A stretch of 64,000 nucleotides of DNA, taken from NCBI RefSeq assembly GCF_036967215.1, contig NZ_CP146016.1, forward strand, positions 152,501 through 216,500, in the 5' to 3' direction. The translations under genes and the position numbers were made by a program. This DNA comes from Sulfolobus tengchongensis (lineage in GTDB: Archaea > Thermoproteota > Thermoprotei_A > Sulfolobales > Sulfolobaceae). This document shows, piece after piece, positions 1-10,190 of this stretch. The number at the start of each line of letters is the position of its first letter. Position 1 is the stretch's first letter. The notes below the pieces were generated by a model, which saw only the letters and a list, made by a program, of their open reading frames with translations, ran no database searches and had not been told where the DNA came from.

Positions 1-1560
<1,560 letters not shown>

Positions 1561-2457
1561 TTGTCGTTGGCGATTCTAGGCGGCCCGGTAAATCCTAAGC
1601 CAGCAGAGGGCCCTTGTTAGTTTTGTGCAGGAGGTATTTGATTTAAATCTGTTGTTGGCATTATTATGAGATTTTTATAATTGACTTGCTGGTCGTTGCA
1701 CTTTATGGGGGAGTTTTTCTAAAACTTACGTTACTCTTTAAGGATTTCTAGCAATAATTTAACAACGACTATACTTTATGTGGTATTTGTAAGCTATCTG
1801 GTTTGTCACATCTAGGTCCTTCAAAATTTACATTCTCACTATAGTGGTACGCTAAATTGTAATTCTAAGCTTAAGTATGCGTATAATGAATCTTCATAGT
1901 AAAGTATCTTAAGGCATATATAATAAAATGAGGTTATGCCAGAAATGGATGAATAGAGTTAATTTCTGATTACTAATGTATTGTGGACGTATTTGTAAAC
2001 TACCGTGATTTGGAGTGATGTTTTTCTATATAGGGAATGTAAAAAGTAACGTAATTTTAAAAAACCATAAAAGCAATTTACAAGTGAAAGTGATTTTGAT
2101 TTCTCTTTAGTATTTAGGGCTAACGTCATTAGTTTGTGGATTTTCTGAAAATTGAGGCTATTCTCTATATCAGGACTATTCATAGAATTATCGTCTAGTT
2201 TCCAAATGATACACACACTATTGAGCATTTATCAATGTTTGAGTTTTTGGCAATGTAAGATGGGGTTTAAAGTAAAGATCGACTATATTGTAAAGGGCTT
2301 TAATTCTCTTTATATGAGATATAATTGATTGTTAAAGCGAGAAAATTTAAGAAGAACCTCCCATCTCTATCTTGTGAGTTGATTCTTAGCATTTGTCAAG
2401 AGTATGAGGAAGATAGAAGATAAGGTTTCACGTAACTGTTCTTTCTATTCTTATAAT
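1561..2457. other. Gene-poor stretch downstream of 23S rRNA
   Basis: About 900 bases without a convincing gene. It contains the MITE-like element at 1713-2065. An 89-codon frame on the minus strand (1959-2228) straddles the right terminal repeat, has no recognisable domain and no clear promoter or Shine-Dalgarno, so I do not call it a gene. The sequence just after the rRNA (1560-1660) probably holds the processing stem and terminator of the rRNA transcript, but I cannot delimit them. Confidence 0.6.
1713..2065. repeat. MITE-like element, copy 1, with terminal inverted repeats
   Basis: The left end (1713-1735, GTTTTTCTAAAACTTACGTTACT with one split) is matched in inverted orientation by 2045-2065; the reverse complement of the latter reads GTTTTTTAAAATTACGTTACT. 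Internally, 1794-1805 carries CTATCTGGTTTG, the reverse complement of the CAAACCAGATAG block found in the copies at 3859 and 12677. About 350 bases, with no intact transposase. Size, terminal repeats and dispersion fit a non-autonomous Sulfolobus MITE or decayed IS; I cannot name the parent IS. Confidence 0.6.
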
Positions 2458-3537
2458 TTATTTTACTATTTTCGCTTTGTATTTGTAAATTAGGCTGGAT
2501 ATTATCCATGTTAGTGCAAATGTACTTATTACGTAGTATCCTATTGTTTCCCAATACGTATTATTGAGCATTGCTATTTGATCCCAAAATGGACCAGATA
2601 AATTGAGTTCTGATTGTAATAAGCCTAGGATTTCAATGGTTCCTATACCTAGTGCTATTAATATTGAAATAAGGGTCATGGTTAGGTTGTACCATAATTT
2701 TCTAAGCGGTGATGTGAAAGCCCAGCCGTAGGCAAACCTCATAAATAGACCATCTGCGGTATCTACTAATGACATTCCCAAGGAGAAGAGTATTGGAAAT
2801 ACTAGGATTGTATAGATTGGTATGTGTGTGAATGTTGATGCTAATATTGCAGATACTGATAATATAGCGACTTCTGTTGCTGTGTCAAAGCTTAAGCCAA
2901 AAAGGAATCCTATTATGTACATTTGCCATTCTCTTGTTACTATTTTGAATAATTTGCTAAAGTATCTATTCATGAATCCTCTTTTTTGTAGGAGATTTTC
3001 AATAATTTTCTCTTTATCCTCGGACTTTATTTTATATATTTTATATAATTCATAGAATACTACTAGATTTAGTATTCCTAAAAGGTAAAGAAAACCTCCA
3101 CTTATCAGTGTGCCAACTATACTTCCTAAGTTTTCAATTGACGGTATTTGCGATACTACGTATCTTGCAGCTAATATTAGTGAAAGTGAGAGTAAGAGTA
3201 CTACTGTGGAGTGTCCTAAGGAAAAGAATGTTCCAACGAAAGCTGGGTTTTTACCCTCTTGTAGCATTTTTCTAGTTACGTTGTCTATTGCAGCTAAGTG
3301 ATCTGCGTCTACTGCATGTCTTAGGCCAAAAGTATAAGATAGAACGCCTATGGTTGTGAAAGTACCTATAAGTTCTCCATTATCTGTTTTTATTGATATA
3401 TCTCTTTTAGGAAGCGTATATAATAGGAAGAAAAATAGAATTATTGTAAGTATTATATTAGAGATGTAAAAAAGTCCAATTATGGTAATATTTCTATAAC
3501 CAAATGAGCGGATTGTGTCTTTCAACTTCTTTGACAT
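2458..3537 (-). CDS. NiCoT-family nickel/cobalt permease
   Basis: Integral membrane protein of 359 residues that takes up Ni2+ and/or Co2+. The NiCoT signature HX4DH is present (H74, D79, H80 in RHAVDADHLAAIDN), placed after the second hydrophobic segment as usual. About eight hydrophobic segments are visible, and the length fits the family. Metal preference (Ni or Co) cannot be read from the sequence. It stands alone, with gene-free DNA on both sides. The context is curious: the next large operon encodes a hydrogenase-related complex whose large subunit has lost its nickel ligands, so the metal may serve another enzyme. Confidence 0.93.
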   Translation of the reverse strand: MSKKLKDTIRSFGYRNITIIGLFYISNIILTIILFFFLLYTLPKRDISIKTDNGELIGTFTTIGVLSYTFGLRHAVDADHLAAIDNVTRKMLQEGKNPAFVGTFFSLGHSTVVLLLSLSLILAARYVVSQIPSIENLGSIVGTLISGGFLYLLGILNLVVFYELYKIYKIKSEDKEKIIENLLQKRGFMNRYFSKLFKIVTREWQMYIIGFLFGLSFDTATEVAILSVSAILASTFTHIPIYTILVFPILFSLGMSLVDTADGLFMRFAYGWAFTSPLRKLWYNLTMTLISILIALGIGTIEILGLLQSELNLSGPFWDQIAMLNNTYWETIGYYVISTFALTWIISSLIYKYKAKIVK

Positions 3538-3540
3538 TTA

Positions 3541-4110
3541 AGGTATGGATACCCTATCCAATATTTAAATTTTCCTAATTTAGAGTCGTCATGGAAAGAT
3601 AGAGTATTCAGTATTGTGATATTACTTATGAAAAAGGAGTAGAATATGGAGAAAATCCGTTTATAGGGATAATTTCTTGTAGTGGTTAATGGAGAGTCGC
3701 CTTATTGCCATTTGAATGTTAAAAATTAAGATAGGTTCTTTCACTTATTTACCTTATTTAGTTAGATATTGCTTAAATAGTAGCTGACGTTGATGATTGA
3801 GATTGCCAATAGCTAAGTATTCTAAAGTGTGCTTTTAGTTTCCAATTAGTTTGTGGGGGTTTTTCAAAACTTACGTTACTTTTTCCAAGTTCTCTTCATA
3901 GTAAAGAGAACGTACCAAACCAGATAGTTTCCTCCTACGGTTATTCAACAGTTTGATTGTTAGAGGCATAGCATGCAATGCCTACAAGTACTCCACAAAG
4001 CATACGCCAAAACAGCAAAACGCAAAATGATTTCGCATAAACGATACAAGTATAGCATTGTCGCTTCACAAAAATTGTAATTTTCTTTTCAAGTTGCAAG
4101 AAAATTTATT
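3541..4110. other. Intergenic stretch with a MITE remnant
   Basis: About 570 bases between divergently transcribed genes. It holds the repeat copy at 3859-3935 and AT-rich sequence including both promoters. I see no coding frame. A TGATGA at 3791 lacks the partner boxes of a C/D sRNA. Confidence 0.6.
3859..3935. repeat. MITE-like element, copy 2 (left end only)
   Basis: 3859-3880 reads GTTTTTCAAAACTTACGTTACT, nearly identical to the ends at 1713 and 12677. It is followed after a variable segment by CATAGTAAAGAGAACGT and CAAACCAGATAGTTT, shared with the copy at 12677. No convincing right inverted repeat is seen before 4100, so this copy looks truncated or diverged. Confidence 0.55.
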
Positions 4111-4123
4111 AAAAGCTTTTTAA
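4105..4123 (+). promoter_or_regulatory. TATA-box promoter of the sulfurtransferase gene
   Basis: An AT-rich TATA-like element (TTTATTAAAAGCTTTTTAA) ends about 22-27 bases before the ATG at 4145. In Sulfolobus transcription starts about 25 bases downstream of the TATA centre, so the mRNA would begin at or next to the ATG (leaderless). This favours 4145 over the in-frame TTG at 4130. Confidence 0.5.
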
Positions 4124-4144
4124 CTTAAGTTGCAGTTACATATT

Positions 4145-4975
4145 ATGCTCATTGACGCCGAATGGCTTTACAAAAATTTAAAAGATGTGAAAATTGTTGA
4201 AGTTGATTTTAACCCAAAGATTAGTTACTATGAGGGACATATACCATCTGCCGTACTTATAAACTGGAGAGATTTCCTAAACGACTCGTCTAGAGATTTC
4301 GCCTCTCCCGAGAAGTTGAGTAAAATATTAGGAAATGCCGGTATAAGTGAAGAGGATTTCGTAGTTCTGTATAGTGATATGAACAATAGGTATGCCTTTT
4401 ACGCCTATTGGGTTTTAAAGGCTTATGGTCACTCTAACTTGGGCATTCTTAATGGAGGAATCTACAAGTGGTTAAAGGATGGATATCCAATAGAGAGCGA
4501 TAATGTGATGGTTAAGAAGCGTGAATATAAAGCTAAGAAACCTGATTGGTCTTCAAGGATTTTAGTTTGGGAGCTTCTTTCTAAACTTAGGCAAGTTACT
4601 TTAATTGATGCTAGGAGCAGGGAGGAATATGAGGGTCTGGTGACTGCCCCGCCTGAACATAAATGTGAGCAAACTCAGATGAGTGGTCACATTCCTGGGG
4701 CAATTAATATACCTTGGACTAGTTTGCTTAATGATGACGAGACTGTCAAATCTAAGGATGAATTAGAGAAGGTGTTTTCGGCAATAGATAAAAGTAAAGA
4801 AATTGTGGTCTATTGTAGAACGGGTGCTAGGGCTTCTGTAGTGTGGTATGTTTTGAAAGAGATCCTATCCTATAAAAATGTGAGGCTTTATGACGGTTCA
4901 TGGGTAGAGTACGGAAATATGGTTGGAGTGCCAGTGGAGTCTTCGAATTCAAAAGATAATCAGAATGAAAGTTAA
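4145..4975 (+). CDS. Thiosulfate / 3-mercaptopyruvate sulfurtransferase (tandem rhodanese)
   Basis: Two rhodanese domains in tandem, about 276 residues, the usual length. The N-terminal domain carries DAEWL, GHIPSAVLINW and is inactive as is typical; the C-terminal domain carries DARSREEYEG, SGHIPGAINIPW and the active-site loop VVYCRTGARAS, whose Cys accepts the sulfane sulfur. It would transfer sulfur from thiosulfate or mercaptopyruvate to cyanide, thiols or protein acceptors in the cytosol. The start is placed at the ATG 4145 because the promoter predicts a leaderless message there; an in-frame TTG at 4130 would add five residues. Monocistronic, diverging from the NiCoT gene. Confidence 0.93.
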   Translation: MLIDAEWLYKNLKDVKIVEVDFNPKISYYEGHIPSAVLINWRDFLNDSSRDFASPEKLSKILGNAGISEEDFVVLYSDMNNRYAFYAYWVLKAYGHSNLGILNGGIYKWLKDGYPIESDNVMVKKREYKAKKPDWSSRILVWELLSKLRQVTLIDARSREEYEGLVTAPPEHKCEQTQMSGHIPGAINIPWTSLLNDDETVKSKDELEKVFSAIDKSKEIVVYCRTGARASVVWYVLKEILSYKNVRLYDGSWVEYGNMVGVPVESSNSKDNQNES

Positions 4976-4981
4976 AGGTAT

Positions 4982-5206
4982 TTAGATGTTTTGTATTTCT
5001 ATAATACTTAAGTAGTTCTGCAAGAGGAATTTACGAAAAGGATGATAGTCTCTCCTTAAGTAATTTGATAGATGATGCTCCCTATAACTTATGTTGAGGT
5101 TTTCAATAGAATCTAAAGCGTGATATAATTCAAAGGTTAATGATGACTCTTGCGAGTACAATTTAAGTAATTCCCTTAAGAGTTCTGAGCATTCTTCTTC
5201 AAACAC
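4982..5206 (-). CDS. Small hypothetical protein, possible second half of a frameshifted gene
   Basis: 74 codons from a GTG start, mostly predicted amphipathic helix with many Glu/Leu near the N terminus (VFEEECSELLRELLKLY). No domain recognised. The start overlaps, in another frame, the end of a 46-codon ORF (5176-5316) that has the better ribosome binding site. The helical patterns of the two could join into one protein of about 110 residues if one frameshift (real or sequencing) is assumed near 5195. It lies directly downstream of the hydrogenase-related operon on the same strand. Could also be spurious. Confidence 0.4.
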   Translation of the reverse strand: MFEEECSELLRELLKLYSQESSLTFELYHALDSIENLNISYREHHLSNYLRRDYHPFRKFLLQNYLSIIEIQNI

Positions 5207-5316
5207 TGTTGTGCCATCTGTTGGAGGTGATAGATCTTCTCTATGTCCTTTCTGATTTCTTCTATTTTTTCTTCTTCTCCTCTATTTGGCTTTTTAATTC
5301 GTTTTCTTTTGAACAT
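5176..5316 (-). CDS. Small basic/charged ORF at the end of the hydrogenase-related operon
   Basis: 46 codons starting with ATG at 5316, preceded by GGTGA nine bases upstream and only 16 bases after the stop of the HyfB-like gene, so it is positioned as the last operon member. The product begins MFKRKRIKK and continues as a charged helix (EEKIEEIRKDIEKIYHL). It ends in a different frame inside the start of the 74-codon ORF. Function unknown; it may be the 5' half of a frameshifted gene. Confidence 0.45.
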   Translation of the reverse strand: MFKRKRIKKPNRGEEEKIEEIRKDIEKIYHLQQMAQQCLKKNAQNS

Positions 5317-5332
5317 GAAATAGTCTCACCTT

Positions 5333-7069
5333 TCAAGTTATTATGGAAACCAATACAATGAGCGTGATTACAATATAAATTATATACCATGTGATAGAAC
5401 TATTTATAAATGAGGCTGCGAAAATTTTACCAAATCTTCTTATATAATTAGCAAATTTATACATATACTCCCAAAATATGTCTAGTCCATAATATGGAAT
5501 AAATTTTTCACTTGGTTTCAAAATTTTTCTTAGCATGAGTCTAATATTATTAGCCATTCCAAAGGCAGTATACTCATCTTGATGATCTGCTCCATTATTC
5601 CATACTTTAGTTCTTCTTATTTTAGGCTTTCCGAAGGCTATGTATGTTATTAGTGAAAAAATTGATATCAAAACTATAATGTAAAGGGGAGATATTCCGC
5701 CGAACGTATTACTATTAGCTTCTGTTATAATTACACTTCTCAGTAGTATTCCATACGAGGATACCGAGGTTCTATATGGGTATAGTAGATAAGGTAATAT
5801 AAAACCTAGGGTAAAAACTATAATTCCAGATGCTAATATTGGGATTTCCATTGTCTTTTTAGTTTTTAGCTGAGTGCGCTTTAGTACGGAAGTATATGTT
5901 GTATATTTAACTAAAAGTGCCGTCGCAAAACCTTCACCCATCGCTATGGTAAACCCTACTGTTATCAGCGCAATAGAGATTATACTATGCAGTAAATATG
6001 AGAGCATGAAGAGATCTTCTAATAATAACCAGCTTGCTATACCTCCTAAATTTGGTAATAATCCAGACATTGATGATGCTAATAAGACTAGTCCAATTTC
6101 AATGGCTCTTATTTTCTTAGCTTGGGATATGCTTTGATTTTCTTGAAAACCAGATGACAAGAATAGTCCAGTTTTGGCTATCGAATGAGCAAAAGCATAT
6201 AGAACAACTGTGATAAGAGAAATGTTTTCTATAAATTGAATATTAAGTTGTTTAGTTAGCATATATACACCTAAACCTACTAGTATTGCGCCGTTATTTT
6301 CAATTGTACTAAATGCTAGAATTCCCTTTATATTTTCATTTACGTATCCATAAAGGGCTCCAAAAAATACGCTAAATGCTCCAGAAATTAAGATTATTAA
6401 AGAGAATAATATTGGAATATTAAATGCTAAAAGAGCTAGTTTCAGTATCCCATAAACTCCCATTAGTGTCATCGTAGAGCTCAATATGGATGATAGATTT
6501 GACGGAGCAGTACCGTGAGCAATTGGCAACCACTCCGTAACTAAAAAAGGCATTATTCCCATTTTTATCATGAAACCAATGGTTGCCAGAATTAATGGTA
6601 ATGGGGTTAATTCTGTGGTAAAGCTTAAAGTGCCAGATATCAGAAATGCAAATAAGATTAAAATTGTACTAAATTCGCCAAATGCCATGAAAATGAATGC
6701 TGGTCTATATTCCTTACTTGTTAATCCAATAGCTACATAAGCTGGTATTGTCATTATTTCCCAACCCGCTAAAAATTGGAGATAATTTTGAGAGATTAAG
6801 ACTAGCACCATTCCTAAGATTGTTAGTGAGAACAAGGGCGAGAGCCATTTCCCGTAGTTATCATAATCTATGGAGAATATTGACGTTAATGCCCATACTA
6901 AAGATGAGACAATAGCAAACATAGATAAAATTCCGTTATAGTTATATATAGAGAGAAACAAAAAGGTAATAGAAGCCACTAGGGCTGCTACATATCCAGC
7001 TTTTCTATTAAAGAATGATATTAATACGCTTACTGAAAACGGTAATAATGTAATTAAATCAATCGTCAT
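5333..7069 (-). CDS. Antiporter-like membrane subunit (HyfB/HycC/NuoL type)
   Basis: About 578 residues, with roughly 14 or more hydrophobic segments, a proton-translocating antiporter-like subunit of a group 4 hydrogenase/complex I relative. Family landmarks are FLAGWEIMTIPAY (membrane Glu) and the TM7-8 region FLVTEWLPIAHGTAPSN. The C-terminal cytoplasmic part (WNNGADHQDEYTAFGMANNI) is characteristic of HyfB/HycC. The ATG at 7069 is chosen since it overlaps the previous stop as ATGA and removes 40 non-hydrophobic, out-of-family residues. Sixth gene of the six-gene operon. Confidence 0.88.
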   Translation of the reverse strand: MTIDLITLLPFSVSVLISFFNRKAGYVAALVASITFLFLSIYNYNGILSMFAIVSSLVWALTSIFSIDYDNYGKWLSPLFSLTILGMVLVLISQNYLQFLAGWEIMTIPAYVAIGLTSKEYRPAFIFMAFGEFSTILILFAFLISGTLSFTTELTPLPLILATIGFMIKMGIMPFLVTEWLPIAHGTAPSNLSSILSSTMTLMGVYGILKLALLAFNIPILFSLIILISGAFSVFFGALYGYVNENIKGILAFSTIENNGAILVGLGVYMLTKQLNIQFIENISLITVVLYAFAHSIAKTGLFLSSGFQENQSISQAKKIRAIEIGLVLLASSMSGLLPNLGGIASWLLLEDLFMLSYLLHSIISIALITVGFTIAMGEGFATALLVKYTTYTSVLKRTQLKTKKTMEIPILASGIIVFTLGFILPYLLYPYRTSVSSYGILLRSVIITEANSNTFGGISPLYIIVLISIFSLITYIAFGKPKIRRTKVWNNGADHQDEYTAFGMANNIRLMLRKILKPSEKFIPYYGLDIFWEYMYKFANYIRRFGKIFAASFINSSITWYIIYIVITLIVLVSIIT

Positions 7070-7671
7070 TTTCCTTTTACCTCCCTTAGTGCTTCGAGAA
7101 TCGTATAGGGATTTGGTGGGCATCCTGGAATCTCGACTACAGAATCTAATGGAATTTTCTCTCCTAGTATTCCTCCTGAAACTGCACATGTTCCTAATAG
7201 AATAACTAGTTTAGGTTCTGGCATTGCATCGTAAGCTTTTTCCAATACTTCTCTCATTTTCTCTGTTAGTATCCCCATAACTACTAATGCATCAGCATGT
7301 CTAGGGGTATTAGTAAAGAATATTCCAAATCTTGTCATGTCGTATTGCGGTGCTGATATTAGCTTTAATTCTAAATTACACCCTCCACATGTACCTGAAT
7401 CTATAGGATAAAGGTAAAACGATTTCTTGAAGAAAGTATTAATGGACTTAATTGTATATATCCTAGGGTTCAAGTTTGGTCTGTAATTTGGATAGCATAA
7501 TCTACAGAATATACATCTTTCTTTTATCCACTTCTCATTTTCTATCGCATTAGTAGGGCAAACTACGTCGCCTTTACCCTCTATTTCAGTGCTCCATTCT
7601 GCTATATCTTTAGGCGATTCTTCAGTAAGAATCCCTTTTTTTAGACCCCTTACAAACCACCAATTTTTCAT
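7066..7671 (-). CDS. Fused ferredoxin-like and NuoB/HyfI-like small subunit
   Basis: 201 residues. The N-terminal part has one set of four cysteines for a single [4Fe-4S] cluster (C38 in CPTNAI; C53, C56, C59 in CIFCRLC), like half of the HyfH/HycF ferredoxin subunit. The rest is a NuoB/small-hydrogenase-subunit domain with all four proximal-cluster ligands (C95 and C98 in GTCGGC, C162 in GTCAVSGG, C184 in PGCPPNP). So two separate genes of the E. coli hyf/hyc operons are fused here. It would pass electrons at the membrane face of the complex. Starts at ATG 7671, overlapping the preceding stop by 4 bases. Confidence 0.88.
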   Translation of the reverse strand: MKNWWFVRGLKKGILTEESPKDIAEWSTEIEGKGDVVCPTNAIENEKWIKERCIFCRLCYPNYRPNLNPRIYTIKSINTFFKKSFYLYPIDSGTCGGCNLELKLISAPQYDMTRFGIFFTNTPRHADALVVMGILTEKMREVLEKAYDAMPEPKLVILLGTCAVSGGILGEKIPLDSVVEIPGCPPNPYTILEALREVKGK

Positions 7672-8846
7672 CTTATAATCACCCCTAATTCACTTATCCA
7701 TATTCCGAAACTCTCAAAATTAAACTGAAAATCTGTAAAAATAGTGTCAATCGCACTTTTTAAAAAATAATTGAGATTAGATGAAGAAGGCGTGAAAACA
7801 GATACTGAAGCGATATAACTGTCATTTACTTTCACATAGTATGCTAAATCACCAGAAGGGCTTTCAATTCTTGCTAAACCTTCCCCTTCTTTAGCCTTTA
7901 TTGGTTCTTTTATATTGCTACTCCCTTTCGGTATTCTATCGCTTAGTTCTATTATAATCTTAGCCGATTCAAGGATCTCATATCCTCTGACAAGGAATCT
8001 TCCAAAGGCATCGGCGCTATCAAAAGTTACTGTTTTAAAATTAAATTCATTATATGGCAATATCTCAAGTTCTTTTCTCGCATCGTAGGTAAATCCCGCA
8101 GCTCTAGCTACAGGGCCTATACTATTTATATCTCTTATTGTCCCGTTTTGCTGTAGTCTATCAATAAAGATTCTGCTTTCCAGTAAGCCATCAAAGATTG
8201 ATTTGAACTCCTTAACTATGTTCAATACTTTAAATATATCTTCAAAATTGCACTTTACTTCATTGATTAAGTTTGCACCAAAGAAATATCTATGCCCACA
8301 CATTCTTCCTATAAGTCTGTTAGTTTCCTCAACTAGATGAAGGAGATGATAGGTCGCTACATTTAGTGATGCAGCTTCGGTCAACCTTGATATTACGAAT
8401 AAGTGATTTCTGATCCTTTCCAATTCTAGCTCTGCTATTCTTTTTAATTGTGTATGATAGTCTTGATCTAAATTTAAGGCGTCTTCTATAGCAAGTAAGA
8501 ACGCTATTGTATGAGAGGCAGAAAATGGAGCGTTTATCCTTTCAATTTTGAGGATAGCGTCGTTTATTCTTAATCCCGTTATTCGTATTTCCCTCGTTTT
8601 ATATGCTTCAGCCCTTATTCCTAATATTCTTTCTCCACTAGTGTTTATATCAAATTTGATTGGCTCTAATAATCCTCCAGCGGAAGGACCATATACGAAT
8701 TTGAATGTGCCATAAGATAAGTCTTCTTGCGTGAGAGACTGTTCTTGGCAAGTTTCCTCAGTTATTACTTTCTCGTAAAGGCAATAATTCCCTATTATGC
8801 CTATTTTTCTTCCTTCACCCTTATTTGACCATCTATAATATTTCAT
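7668..8846 (-). CDS. Large-subunit homologue (HyfG/HycE/NuoCD type) lacking the NiFe-binding cysteines
   Basis: 392 residues related to the large subunit of group 4 [NiFe] hydrogenases and complex I 49-kDa subunit. Where hydrogenases have RxCGxC before the conserved SxxHT segment, this protein has ERINAPFSASHT (about 102-113), and the C terminus ends SELGVIIR with no DPCxxC motif. Both pairs of nickel ligands are therefore gone, so it is not expected to be a hydrogenase. Other family segments remain, such as GPSAGGLLEPIKF, AFLLAIEDAL and the ELERIRNHL helix. This is the defining feature of energy-converting-hydrogenase-related (Ehr) complexes. ATG 8846 overlaps the previous stop (ATGA). Confidence 0.88.
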   Translation of the reverse strand: MKYYRWSNKGEGRKIGIIGNYCLYEKVITEETCQEQSLTQEDLSYGTFKFVYGPSAGGLLEPIKFDINTSGERILGIRAEAYKTREIRITGLRINDAILKIERINAPFSASHTIAFLLAIEDALNLDQDYHTQLKRIAELELERIRNHLFVISRLTEAASLNVATYHLLHLVEETNRLIGRMCGHRYFFGANLINEVKCNFEDIFKVLNIVKEFKSIFDGLLESRIFIDRLQQNGTIRDINSIGPVARAAGFTYDARKELEILPYNEFNFKTVTFDSADAFGRFLVRGYEILESAKIIIELSDRIPKGSSNIKEPIKAKEGEGLARIESPSGDLAYYVKVNDSYIASVSVFTPSSSNLNYFLKSAIDTIFTDFQFNFESFGIWISELGVIIR

Positions 8847-10186
8847 AACGAGACACCCCATACTAATAAGAGTACGCCAATCACAAGCGGAATTATGGAT
8901 GTGATAAGTGAGATTGTAGAGAGTAATACTGGTTCTTTGTGTATTCTATTTTCAATTTCTTTTCGCGTAAAGGCCATCTTAGTTATATTATAATTTATTG
9001 AAACAAATGCAGTAGAAAGAGAAATTATTAGCAGGACTAAGTCTATTATATAACCCTCTTCTATAAGCTTACGTAGTATGAAGAATTCTCCTATAAACGT
9101 TGCAAAGGGGGGAGTTCCAGTAACTGCAAGAGACGAGAGAAGTAGTGACGCAGTGGTTACTTTTAACCTACTGTATAGTCCATTTATGTTATTTATTTTC
9201 TTCTCTCCTAGTTCTTTTATAACTATTCCGCTTGAGTAAAATGCACCAGCTTTTCCGAATGCATGAGCTATGAGAAGTATGATAGAAGCTTTTGGTTCCC
9301 CTATTATTAGCCCAATAAGTGCTAAATTCATATTCTCTATCGTAGAATATGCAAACATTCTCTTGATGTGCCATTGGTAGGTTAATATTATAGATGTTGT
9401 TATGATTGATAATATGGCGAATATGAGGAAAATTTCTGTTAACGGATTTATTAGATAAACCATGTATAGTACGTATAATGCTACTGGCAATAACACCCCT
9501 GAAAATAAAGCACTTATTGGAGATGGTGCTTCACTATGTGCATCTGGTAGCCAAGTGTACATTGGGAAAATCCCTACTTTCGTTCCAAAACCCACTAATG
9601 CTAAGGCCACTGCAAGTTTGGTTAACGTATTATTTTCTGGTCTAGCTAGTATTTCAGTTATAATCAATGTATGGTAATTGAAATATATAAGAATTATTGA
9701 GAAAAGAGCTATACTCACGCCTGCAGATACAATAATTATATATCTCCAAGTTGCCTCTAGTGATATTTCAGAGGTTTCCGTAGCTATTAGCAAAGCAGAT
9801 GTTACAGTAGTAAGTTCTACTCCTACCCACATTAACCCATAGTTATTTACAATTATCGTAAAAATCATGGAGGAGATAAAGAGATTCAGCAAAACATAAT
9901 ATAGTCTTTCACTCACTATAGTGCCCGTTCTTACATAATTAATAGAGTAGATTGAAGACAATAGATAGATTGAGGTTATCATAACTAGGAACAGTGTCGT
10001 AAATCTGTTGATGAAAAAGAAACCATTAATTGTAGGTTTAACCAGATAAAGGTATGCACTGATAATTAATGTAATTGAGGCTGATACTATAGTTAATATC
10101 TTAATTATTATTGTTTTATTGTGACTAAAAAAGAAGCCTATATTAGCTATAATGGGCGATATTAACAGAAGGTATACTAGGATCAT
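8843..10186 (-). CDS. Antiporter-like membrane subunit (HyfF/NuoN-type)
   Basis: 447 residues, about 13-14 hydrophobic segments. Conserved antiporter features are WVGVELTTVTSALL (membrane Glu), the Lys in GFGTKVGIFPMYTW and the signature LPDAHSEAPSPISALFSG. Preceded by GGGGTGAT seven bases before the ATG and starting five bases after the HyfE-like stop. It should form one of two ion-translocation modules of the complex, the other being the HyfB-like protein, in the cytoplasmic membrane. Confidence 0.9.
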   Translation of the reverse strand: MILVYLLLISPIIANIGFFFSHNKTIIIKILTIVSASITLIISAYLYLVKPTINGFFFINRFTTLFLVMITSIYLLSSIYSINYVRTGTIVSERLYYVLLNLFISSMIFTIIVNNYGLMWVGVELTTVTSALLIATETSEISLEATWRYIIIVSAGVSIALFSIILIYFNYHTLIITEILARPENNTLTKLAVALALVGFGTKVGIFPMYTWLPDAHSEAPSPISALFSGVLLPVALYVLYMVYLINPLTEIFLIFAILSIITTSIILTYQWHIKRMFAYSTIENMNLALIGLIIGEPKASIILLIAHAFGKAGAFYSSGIVIKELGEKKINNINGLYSRLKVTTASLLLSSLAVTGTPPFATFIGEFFILRKLIEEGYIIDLVLLIISLSTAFVSINYNITKMAFTRKEIENRIHKEPVLLSTISLITSIIPLVIGVLLLVWGVSL

Positions 10187-10190
10187 TTAA

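Noticed and set aside
1959-2228. 89-codon minus-strand ORF in the post-rRNA region
   Set aside because: It crosses the MITE terminal repeat, has no family resemblance and no initiation signals; probably chance or a decayed transposase.
3785-3815. TGATGA suggesting another C/D sRNA
   Set aside because: No D or D' box at the right distance and the base before the C box is not a purine.
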